A stretch of DNA of 6,840 nucleotides from the NCBI GenBank assembly GCA_013911625.1, contig JACESW010000072.1, positions 1-6,840 on the forward strand, in the 5' to 3' direction. The notes below the pieces were generated by a model. The model did no database searches. It had not been told where the DNA came from and was given only the letters and a program-made list of their open reading frames with translations. The stretch is from Cryomorphaceae bacterium (GTDB lineage Bacteria > Bacteroidota > Bacteroidia > Flavobacteriales > Schleiferiaceae). Made by a program: the position numbers and the translations under genes. Positions 1 to 5,129 of the stretch are shown here, piece after piece (positions within the stretch are counted from its first letter, which is position 1; every line of letters starts with the position of its first letter).

Positions 1-736
1 CATGATGAGCGGTCAAATCAACAGTAATAGGCACTACAGTAATAAAACCTTCCTCCAAAGCAGCGATATCTGTATCGTCGCCATTGTCATAGTTGACGAA
101 CTTTCCGGTAAGCCAGAAATACGGACGGCCAAATGGATCAACACGCTCGTCAAATTCCTCTTCCCAATTCCCTATAGCCATTCGACATACTCGAATGCCT
201 TTGTAAGGGGCTTTGGCGTTCTCTGGAATATTGACATTTAAACATGTGCCAGTAGCTAGACCATTGTCGATGACTTGCTGTATGATTTTGCGCACTGCAG
301 GCTTCGAAGCTTCAAAACTGGCTTCCCAACTGTGCTCACACAAACTAAAGCCAATGGCAGGAATACGTTCCAACGCACCTTCTACTGCAGCGCTCATCGT
401 ACCACTATAAATAACGTTTACAGAAGCATTAGAGCCGTGATTAATACCGCTTAAAATTAAATCTGGACGACGTGGCATGACTTTATTAATGGCGAGCTTT
501 ACGCAATCCGCGGGTGTTCCGCTGACCTTAAACTCTTTTTGAGGCCCTTCGCTTTTCACCTCTGAAACTCTCAAACTGACGTCCAATGAAATGGCATGTC
601 CTTTACCGCTCATGGGTCCATCGGGTGCAACTACCCAAACCTCACCAAAGTCATTGGCAATTTCTGTCAAGACTTTGATGCCCGGAGCGGAAATACTGTC
701 ATCGTTTGTGATGAGAATTAGAGGCTTTTTTGTCAT
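1..736 (-). CDS. surE: 5'/3'-nucleotidase SurE (3' end cut by window edge)
   Basis: SurE is a metal-dependent phosphatase that dephosphorylates nucleoside monophosphates and is linked to stationary-phase and stress survival. It acts in the cytoplasm. The frame opens at ATG 736-734 and stays open to the left edge, giving 245 residues. The family is usually about 250-260 long, so only a few C-terminal residues are missing. Visible family signatures are ITNDD (residues 9-13), APDGPMSGKG (37-46), VSGTPADCV (71-79), LSGINHGSN (95-103) and YSGTMSAAVEG (110-120). Metal ligands expected from characterised SurE proteins (Asp8, Asp9, Ser39, Asn95 in the Thermotoga enzyme) fall at D12, D13, S43 and N99, a constant offset of four. 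The C-terminal TDIAALEEGFITVVPITVDLT stretch is also typical. One oddity is that the near-invariant Gly after NDD is Ser14. The gene diverges from the zinc peptidase gene and has an exact TAACTTTG element 18 bases before its start. Confidence 0.97.
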   Translation of the reverse strand, partial: MTKKPLILITNDDSISAPGIKVLTEIANDFGEVWVVAPDGPMSGKGHAISLDVSLRVSEVKSEGPQKEFKVSGTPADCVKLAINKVMPRRPDLILSGINHGSNASVNVIYSGTMSAAVEGALERIPAIGFSLCEHSWEASFEASKPAVRKIIQQVIDNGLATGTCLNVNIPENAKAPYKGIRVCRMAIGNWEEEFDERVDPFGRPYFWLTGKFVNYDNGDDTDIAALEEGFITVVPITVDLTAHH

Positions 737-826
737 CTTTATAAGGCTTTATGCCAAAGTTACATGGATTCGCGCGGCGGCACATGTTTTGGTCTATGTT
801 TATAACGAAAACTTTATAACAACCTT
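737..826. promoter_or_regulatory. Divergent intergenic promoter region, surE / zinc peptidase
   Basis: This 90-base gap lies between two divergent starts and must hold both promoters. On the minus strand an exact TAnnTTTG octamer (TAACTTTG, 762-755) sits 18 bases before the surE ATG, the same octamer and the same distance as in front of ccmB. I see no convincing TTG -33 element for it at the usual 17-23 base spacing. On the plus strand the best candidate is TATGTTTA (795-802), one mismatch from TAnnTTTG, 24 bases before the peptidase ATG and also without a clear -33 element. The plus-strand call is weak. Neither gene has a recognisable Shine-Dalgarno site, as is common in Bacteroidota. Confidence 0.45.
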
Positions 827-1504
827 ATGTTCGGAATCATCATTCTATTTGTCATTATCGGCTTCATCGTTCAGCAACGCTTAAAGTCGAAGTTTAAAAA
901 ATACTCAAAAGAGGCCTTGAGTAATGGTATGTCTGGTGCTGAAATCGCCCAGAAAATGCTCGAGGACCATTTCATTTATGACGTCCGTATCGAAAGCGTA
1001 GCAGGAAAATTAACCGACCACTACAACCCTGCAAATAAAACGGTAAACCTTAGCCCGGAAGTCTATTCTGGACGCAGTGTCGCTGCCGCAGCTGTAGCAG
1101 CGCATGAAGTTGGCCATGCCGTACAACACGCCAAAGGCTACAAATGGCTGGAGATGCGCTCACAACTTGTACCCATGGTTCAGTTTAGCGGTAAGATTAT
1201 GAATATTGTTATCTGGTCCATGATCCTTGGAGTTGGATTCTTGGGCATCTTTGGATACAACACTGCAATATGGATTCTAATTGCAGCACAAATAGCGATC
1301 ACAGCTTTTACGGTCGTGACTTTACCCGTTGAGTACGATGCGTCAAACCGTGCACTGGCCTGGCTCACTGACAAAGGCATGATTACAGCACAAGAACACG
1401 ATAAAGCAAACGACGCTTTGAGCTGGGCTGCCCGAACTTATTTAGTGGCCGCATTAGCTTCCATGGCACAGCTAGCATACTACTTCTCGCTACTGCGGGA
1501 TTAA
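827..1504 (+). CDS. Membrane-anchored zinc metallopeptidase, YugP / Zn_peptidase_2 family
   Basis: This is a predicted integral-membrane zinc protease of the YugP type (Pfam Zn_peptidase_2), whose physiological substrates are largely unknown. The 225-residue product matches the usual family length of about 225-230. An N-terminal hydrophobic anchor (residues 2-15) precedes a conserved soluble part with GMSGAEIAQKML (34-45). The catalytic motif HEVGH follows at residues 93-97, with H93 and H97 as zinc ligands and E94 as catalytic base. E169 in LPVEYDAS (166-173) is the likely third zinc ligand, as in other gluzincin-like membrane proteases. Further hydrophobic segments lie at about 124-143, 147-167 and 204-222. 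The start at 827 places the anchor at the very N-terminus, as in homologues. The gene appears monocistronic: it diverges from surE and is followed within 25 bases by a strong hairpin terminator. Family assignment is firm; biological role is not. Confidence 0.93.
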   Translation: MFGIIILFVIIGFIVQQRLKSKFKKYSKEALSNGMSGAEIAQKMLEDHFIYDVRIESVAGKLTDHYNPANKTVNLSPEVYSGRSVAAAAVAAHEVGHAVQHAKGYKWLEMRSQLVPMVQFSGKIMNIVIWSMILGVGFLGIFGYNTAIWILIAAQIAITAFTVVTLPVEYDASNRALAWLTDKGMITAQEHDKANDALSWAARTYLVAALASMAQLAYYFSLLRD

Positions 1505-1525
1505 ATAAGCAGTGAAATTCGACAT

Positions 1526-1566
1526 AAAAAATCCCCTGCGCCGATGGCACAGGGGATTTCTTTTTT
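1526..1566. terminator. Bidirectional intrinsic terminator between convergent genes
   Basis: A perfect 10-bp stem pairs 1529-1538 (AAATCCCCTG) with 1550-1559 (CAGGGGATTT). Inside it, GCC (1540-1542) can pair with GGC (1546-1548) around a GAT triloop, leaving one C/A mismatch. An A tract starts at 1526 and a T tract runs 1561-1566, so the hairpin is followed by a U run when transcribed in either direction. It lies between the stop of the zinc peptidase (1504) and the end of the minus-strand 72-residue gene (1583), and fits as terminator for both. Confidence 0.88.
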
Positions 1567-1582
1567 GTTATAAATGCGATAT

Positions 1583-1801
1583 TTATTTCTCTACTTTATA
1601 CCCTAACGATTGTAGAAAAGCGATCTTCTCGTCAACTACTGCTTGCTGACGGTTTGCAATTTCCTTTTCAATACTCTTCTTCATTCCTGCCAATTCTTGT
1701 TCAGAAAGTTTGCCCAGAAATTGTGAAGCAAATAGGGATTTTAGTGTCTTGTTATTGTTCTGATTTGCACGGATGTGCTCTACCAAAGCCTTTGGTTTCA
1801 T
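1583..1801 (-). CDS. Small hypothetical protein, 72 residues, predicted helical
   Basis: I do not recognise this family. The 72-residue product starts MKPKALVEHI and is rich in Lys, Glu, Gln and Asn, with no signal peptide, membrane segment or cysteine. The middle (about residues 32-65) reads as one or two amphipathic helices (LSEQELAGMKKSIEKEIANR, then a helix ending in FLQSLGY), so a small cytosolic, possibly oligomeric, protein is plausible. Three points support it being a real gene: it fills the space between bshB1 and the convergent terminator exactly, its stop lies 17 bases from the T-tract end of that hairpin, and a TAGATTTG element lies upstream. It begins 44 bases after the bshB1 stop, so it may also be read through from the gpx-bshB1 operon. 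The function is unknown, and a spurious frame is the alternative. Confidence 0.62.
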   Translation of the reverse strand: MKPKALVEHIRANQNNNKTLKSLFASQFLGKLSEQELAGMKKSIEKEIANRQQAVVDEKIAFLQSLGYKVEK

Positions 1802-1828
1802 AGTAAGAAAGTTAAATTGTGTGTACTA

Positions 1829-1855
1829 CAAATCTAACAAAAAAACTATTGCAAA
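1829..1855 (-). promoter_or_regulatory. Possible Bacteroidota promoter for the 72-residue gene
   Basis: On the minus strand TAGATTTG (1836-1829) matches the -7 consensus TAnnTTTG exactly. A TTTG at 1855-1852 could serve as the -33 element, but the 15-base spacer is shorter than the usual 17-23. The -7 element lies 27 bases before the ATG at 1801, and the candidate -33 element falls inside the last codons of bshB1. This would let the small gene be transcribed separately from the gpx-bshB1 pair. The evidence is pattern only. Confidence 0.38.
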
Positions 1856-2562
1856 TCTTCAAGATTTTTTAGCCCAATATGACGAACAGAAATTAATGGC
1901 TCCGCGTACGCCGCACCGATTACTCTACCCCAATCCTGGGCACGTGCAATAACTGATTTAAAGAAGCCCTCGCTCGCAATTATGGTTTCAGGCTCTATAC
2001 TATTAGGGTCAAAAAATTGACTTTTATGTGCCTTAATCGATGCAATTTTCTTTTCAAATCCCTCACTAATATCTACCACAACTTGAGGTTCTAAATTGTA
2101 GAATTGAAGGTATTTATACATGGTCTTTGGACGCCATGGTTCCAAAACTGTATCCCCATCTTTAATAACAATCTTGTGCAAACCGGAAAGGAAACAGGCT
2201 TCTTCGACTAATCTAGAGGCTCTCCCGTGATCGGGATGCCTGTCCGTAGGAGCATTCATCAAGACAATATCCGGTTGGTATTTACGAAGAACACGCACCA
2301 CCTGGAGCTGGCTTTCGTGAGAATAGTCAATACGACCGTCAGGCATTTCAAGATTTAATCGTACACTACAACCCAGTATAGCGGCTGCGTCTTTTGCTTC
2401 TTCATCTCTGAGTTCAGGTGTGCCTCTGGTCCCCATTTCACCCCTTGACAAATCAACAATACCCGTGGTCAAGCCGCGCATAGCATGCGTCGCGAGTATG
2501 CCTCCAGCACCCAACTCGACATCGTCAGGATGTGCACCAAAAGCAAGGACATTTATTTTCAT
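1846..2562 (-). CDS. bshB1: Bacillithiol biosynthesis deacetylase BshB1 (LmbE-like)
   Basis: BshB1 is a zinc-dependent deacetylase that converts N-acetylglucosaminyl-malate to glucosaminyl-malate, the second step of bacillithiol synthesis, between the glycosyltransferase BshA and the cysteine ligase BshC. It acts in the cytoplasm. The 238-residue protein has the LmbE/PIG-L signatures AHPDDVELGAGG (residues 10-21) and DRHPDHGRAS (107-116). Zinc ligands expected from the Bacillus enzymes correspond to H11, D14 and H112, with D13 as the catalytic base. The regions MPDGRID (73-79) and KAHKSQF (178-184), and the length, fit BshB1 rather than general LmbE sugar deacetylases. Its ATG overlaps the TGA of the preceding peroxidase gene by four bases (ATGA, 2562-2559), implying translational coupling. 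bshA and bshC are not in the window. Another LmbE-family N-deacetylase is the alternative, but BshB1 is much the better fit. Confidence 0.95.
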   Translation of the reverse strand: MKINVLAFGAHPDDVELGAGGILATHAMRGLTTGIVDLSRGEMGTRGTPELRDEEAKDAAAILGCSVRLNLEMPDGRIDYSHESQLQVVRVLRKYQPDIVLMNAPTDRHPDHGRASRLVEEACFLSGLHKIVIKDGDTVLEPWRPKTMYKYLQFYNLEPQVVVDISEGFEKKIASIKAHKSQFFDPNSIEPETIIASEGFFKSVIARAQDWGRVIGAAYAEPLISVRHIGLKNLEDLQ

Positions 2563-3155
2563 AGCAGTTTTTTACCTGCCGCGAAGTTCGTGATTTCTGC
2601 GCTCATTGGATCCATACGGCTCTCATAATGAGCCACCCAGTTGCCATTTTCATCGATTAAGAACTTGTTGAAGTTCCAACTTACTCTGGCATCATCCACG
2701 CCATTCAAGGCTTTGTTACACAACCACTGGTACACTTCATGACCGCGGCTTCCATTAGTTTTTACTTTACTCATCATCTGGAACGAAACACCATAATTTT
2801 TAGAGCAGAAGCTTTTAATTTGAGATTCGTTTCCGGGTTCTTGGAATCCAAAATCATTCGCAGGAAACCCTAGGATTACAAAATTTTCACCGCCGTAGCG
2901 CTCGTGCAATTGTTGCAACTCTTCATATTGCGGAGTGTACCCACATTTCGAAGCAACATTTACAATTAATACACGCTTGCCCTTCAAAGCGCTAAAAGAA
3001 AAATCGGCACCATCAATAGTGGTTGCACTCAAGTCATAAAAGCTTTTAGATTCCATTGGTTCGTTAGTTGTTTCTACTGCCAAAGCAGTTTCAGTATTCG
3101 AGATAGGTTCGTTGGCACATGCAATTAATGCAATGCTAAACAAGAGGTACTTCAT
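2559..3155 (-). CDS. gpx: Glutathione-peroxidase-family thiol peroxidase, predicted lipoprotein
   Basis: Members of this family reduce hydrogen peroxide and organic hydroperoxides. Most bacterial Cys-type enzymes take electrons from thioredoxin rather than glutathione. The 198-residue product starts with a short lipoprotein signal, the lipobox LIAC placing the lipidated Cys at residue 13. A low-complexity linker (14-35) precedes the peroxidase domain from about 36 to the end. The catalytic tetrad is visible: C71 in VNVASKCGYTPQY, Q105 in GFPANDFGFQEPG, and W160-N161 in SWNFNKFL. The peroxidatic residue is Cys (TGT), not selenocysteine. C117 in SFCSKNYGVSF could be a resolving Cys. The lipobox suggests placement at the outer face of the inner membrane or the outer membrane. 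An internal ATG at 3056-3054 (residue 34) sits where cytosolic homologues start. The gene is first in an operon with bshB1, overlapping it by four bases. No convincing promoter was seen; TAAAATTG (3179-3172) is one mismatch from the -7 consensus. Confidence 0.94.
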   Translation of the reverse strand: MKYLLFSIALIACANEPISNTETALAVETTNEPMESKSFYDLSATTIDGADFSFSALKGKRVLIVNVASKCGYTPQYEELQQLHERYGGENFVILGFPANDFGFQEPGNESQIKSFCSKNYGVSFQMMSKVKTNGSRGHEVYQWLCNKALNGVDDARVSWNFNKFLIDENGNWVAHYESRMDPMSAEITNFAAGKKLL

Positions 3156-3193
3156 ATCTATTGAGTCTAATCAATTTTAGGTTAGAACAAGAA

Positions 3194-3221
3194 TTGACCA
3201 CTAATGTTTGTTGTAACTTTG
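3194..3221 (+). promoter_or_regulatory. Bacteroidota-type promoter of the ccm operon
   Basis: A TTG (3194-3196) is followed after 17 bases by TAACTTTG (3214-3221), matching the Bacteroidota layout TTG-N(17-23)-TAnnTTTG. Transcription would begin roughly at 3226-3228, leaving a leader of about 12-14 bases before the ATG at 3240. This excludes the in-frame upstream ATG at 3204, which lies inside the promoter. The element sits in the 84-base divergent gap shared with the gpx gene. It was identified by consensus matching only. Confidence 0.62.
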
Positions 3222-3239
3222 TTTCAATCAAATTCTAGG

Positions 3240-3893
3240 ATGGCGAAGATAGGTCCACTCATTCAACGTTTTGCGCAACAAGAGCTAAGAAATTCCAATG
3301 CGATTTTTTCTCTTGGGCTTTACCTTGTGGGCATCACCTACCTCATCTATTTACTCGGAGGCCAAAATGCTTCCGACTCAACGTGGAATACATTGTTGTG
3401 GATCGTAGTATTCTTTGGCGCGATTAATCAAGCAAGCCGAAGTTTTGAATTTGAAAGCGGCGACTACTTCTACTATTATCAAACTATAGCCGGGCCGAAA
3501 ACGACCATCATTGCCAAACTCATTTACAACAGCCTCTACATGCTTTTGCTTTCAGCGGCAGCCTGGGCTCTTTTTAGTCTGTTCTACGGTAATAGCGTCT
3601 ACAATCCAGCCGGCTTTGCCTTGGGGCTAGCACTCGGCTGTGTTGGGTTTAGCGCCATTTTAACCTTGGCCAATGGGATTTCAGAACGCAGTGGTGGAAA
3701 TGCCACACTGAGTAGCATTCTAGCCATTCCTTTAACACTTCCAGTCCTCAAAATTGTCAGTGCGATTAACATTCAAGCAATGGTTGGAGCGCCCCTTGAG
3801 GAAGTATATGAATTAGTTGGCTCATTATTCGCGTTAGATATCGCAATTGGGCTTCTTGCCTACCTCCTCTTTCCGTATCTTTGGCAGGATTAA
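3240..3893 (+). CDS. ccmB: Heme exporter protein CcmB (cytochrome c maturation ABC permease)
   Basis: CcmB is the membrane subunit that, with the ATPase CcmA, drives release of heme-loaded CcmE from CcmC in System I cytochrome c maturation. It sits in the inner membrane. From the ATG at 3240 the product is 217 residues, the usual CcmB size of about 220, with six hydrophobic segments at about 22-39, 50-63, 94-116, 124-144, 157-178 and 191-213. The cytosolic loop FEFESGDYFYYYQTIAGPKT (69-88) corresponds to the conserved acidic loop after TM2. An in-frame ATG at 3204 would add 12 residues, but it lies within the predicted promoter and is rejected. AGG directly precedes the ATG, too close for a normal Shine-Dalgarno. 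ccmC begins 9 bases downstream. Identity rests partly on topology and on the ccmC-ccmF neighbours, since CcmB sequences diverge widely. Confidence 0.93.
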   Translation: MAKIGPLIQRFAQQELRNSNAIFSLGLYLVGITYLIYLLGGQNASDSTWNTLLWIVVFFGAINQASRSFEFESGDYFYYYQTIAGPKTTIIAKLIYNSLYMLLLSAAAWALFSLFYGNSVYNPAGFALGLALGCVGFSAILTLANGISERSGGNATLSSILAIPLTLPVLKIVSAINIQAMVGAPLEEVYELVGSLFALDIAIGLLAYLLFPYLWQD

Positions 3894-3902
3894 AAACACC
3901 CA

Positions 3903-4553
3903 ATGACTGGACGTATTTACAAAGCACTTGGAGTTGCGTTGGTACTGTATTCTTTAATTTACGGATTGCTAACTAGTGTTCCAGATTTACCAATCATCGA
4001 GCAGAGCATTCGAAATCTGTTTTACCATGTGAGCATGTGGTTCGCAATGGTAGGAATGATGGCTGGAAGTTTCGGCAATGCCGTGGGGTTTTTAAGGGGA
4101 GAAAATCTTAGCAAAGACCGCAGAAGTGAAAGCTTGGCTGAAACTGGAATGCTCTTCGCGTTCTTGGGATTATTTACAGGAATGATGTGGGCCAAATTTA
4201 CCTGGGGTGCTTGGTGGACAAATGACCCAAAGCTCAACGGTAGTGCGATCACCATACTTATTTACCTCGCATACTTCGTGCTGCGCAACGGTATAGAAGA
4301 ACCTCGTAAGAAGGCACGTATTAGTGCCGTGTACAACATATTCGCGTTTGTCATGATGATAGTTTTCATTGGAATACTACCAAGAATAACAGACAGCCTA
4401 CATCCTGGTAATGGCGGAAATCCTGGATTTAACTCCTACGATTTGGACAACCGCTTAAGGATGATCTTTTACCCAGCAGTCATTGGCTGGATTTTGGTGG
4501 GAACATGGATCGCTTCATTGCGTTACAGAATTAAGAACTTGAGTCAATCATGA
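3903..4553 (+). CDS. ccmC: Heme exporter protein CcmC (heme handling, WWD domain)
   Basis: CcmC holds heme at the outer face of the inner membrane and attaches it to the chaperone CcmE. The 216-residue protein has six likely membrane segments, at about 9-25, 40-63, 82-97, 114-127, 141-159 and 186-205. The tryptophan-rich WWD motif reads TWGAWWTNDPKLNG (100-113). The two external heme-ligating histidines flanking this domain are visible as H42 (FYHVSMW) and H167 (SLHPG), matching H60 and H184 of the E. coli protein. The usual Trp before the Asp in WGxWWxWD is Asn107 here. The stop overlaps the ccmD start by four bases (ATGA, 4550-4553), so the two are translationally coupled. CcsA and CcmF share the WWD domain, but the size and position next to ccmB fit CcmC. 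Confidence 0.96.
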   Translation: MTGRIYKALGVALVLYSLIYGLLTSVPDLPIIEQSIRNLFYHVSMWFAMVGMMAGSFGNAVGFLRGENLSKDRRSESLAETGMLFAFLGLFTGMMWAKFTWGAWWTNDPKLNGSAITILIYLAYFVLRNGIEEPRKKARISAVYNIFAFVMMIVFIGILPRITDSLHPGNGGNPGFNSYDLDNRLRMIFYPAVIGWILVGTWIASLRYRIKNLSQS

Positions 4554-4738
4554 AGAATTTAGCATACCTATTTGCAGCATTAGTACCGTTTCAAGCGCTT
4601 GCACAAACAGAAAGCGTAATGTACAGCGAAGGCAAAATTTATGTCGTTGTGGCTGTCATTGCAATTATTTTCCTTGGACTAGCAGGTTACTTGTACCGTA
4701 TGGATCGTAAAATCAGTGCACTAGAAGATGAAAAATAG
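4550..4738 (+). CDS. ccmD: CcmD-like small membrane protein
   Basis: CcmD is a small single-span protein needed with CcmABC to release holo-CcmE. This 62-residue product has an N-terminal hydrophobic stretch (4-14) ending in a plausible signal-peptidase site after ALA (residue 18, followed by QTES). A second hydrophobic segment (about 30-47) precedes a basic cytosolic tail, YRMDRKISALEDEK (49-62). If the first segment is cleaved, the mature form has its N-terminus outside and C-terminus inside, the topology known for CcmD. The sequence itself is only weakly diagnostic. The call rests on size, topology, the basic and acidic tail typical of CcmD, and the slot between ccmC and ccmE. It overlaps ccmC by 4 bases and ccmE by 11 bases. 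Confidence 0.83.
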   Translation: MKNLAYLFAALVPFQALAQTESVMYSEGKIYVVVAVIAIIFLGLAGYLYRMDRKISALEDEK

Positions 4739-5123
4739 TCAGATTGCCATCATCATAGCCATTGCTGTATTGATAGGCTATACACTTGTGCGCTTAGGGA
4801 ACAGTTCGACCTATAGCAGCTTTAGCGATGCAACCGCATTGAACGGAGAAAAAACTACGGTTATCGGATACCTTGATCTTGAGGAAAGCATGGACTTCAA
4901 TCCTAAAACCGTACAATTTGCATTTACGGCAAGAGATAAAAAGGGAAACTCTAGTAGAGTAATCTACAACCAACCTAAGCCACAGGATTTCGAACGTTCC
5001 GAAGAAATCACCATGACAGGTTATGCCACTGATAGTGCCTTTATCGCCACGGATATCCTGATGAAATGTCCATCAAAATACAACGAACAGAACGAGGTAG
5101 ACTCGGACAAGATTTACAAATAA
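4728..5123 (+). CDS. ccmE: Heme chaperone CcmE, CxxxY variant
   Basis: CcmE is a membrane-anchored periplasmic chaperone that binds heme covalently and passes it to the CcmF-containing ligase. The 131-residue protein has an N-terminal anchor (about 4-23) and an OB-fold-like beta domain (about 40-112, including TTVIGYLDLEE and EEITMTGYATDS). The heme-binding site is ILMKCPSKYNEQ (110-121). The standard HxxxY histidine is Cys114 here, with Tyr118 retained, giving CxxxY. This substitution defines a variant CcmE known from archaea and some sulfate reducers, reported together with loss of CcmH. The first 11 bases overlap the end of ccmD, and ccmF starts 6 bases after the stop. No separate promoter is seen, so expression as part of the ccm operon is inferred. 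Confidence 0.94.
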   Translation: MKNSQIAIIIAIAVLIGYTLVRLGNSSTYSSFSDATALNGEKTTVIGYLDLEESMDFNPKTVQFAFTARDKKGNSSRVIYNQPKPQDFERSEEITMTGYATDSAFIATDILMKCPSKYNEQNEVDSDKIYK

Positions 5124-5129
5124 CCATCT

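Noticed and set aside
2..410. Two plus-strand open frames at the left edge
   Set aside because: They are antisense to surE, whose motifs and continuous frame explain this stretch completely.
591..884. Plus-strand open frame of 97 codons
   Set aside because: It lies mostly antisense to surE and runs into the start of the zinc peptidase in another frame; the translation has no recognisable domain.
1180..1380. Minus-strand open frame within the zinc peptidase
   Set aside because: It is antisense to the membrane segments of a well-supported gene, and its hydrophobic content is a shadow of those segments.
2943..2945. Possible selenocysteine codon in the peroxidase
   Set aside because: The peroxidatic codon is TGT (Cys71) on the minus strand, not TGA, and the frame reads through normally.
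3172..3179. TAAAATTG as the gpx promoter on the minus strand
   Set aside because: It has one mismatch to TAnnTTTG and no TTG at proper spacing, too weak to list as a feature.
3166..3196. Short inverted repeats (TCTAA/TTAGA and CAATT/AATTG) in the gpx-ccmB gap
   Set aside because: Arms are only 5 bases in A/T-rich DNA, which is expected by chance, and there is no known operator match.
3204..3239. Upstream ATG extending CcmB by 12 residues
   Set aside because: It overlaps the predicted -7 element, so it would not be on the transcript, and the shorter product matches the usual CcmB length.
4022..4255. Minus-strand open frame within ccmC
   Set aside because: It is antisense to the WWD region of ccmC and has no independent support.
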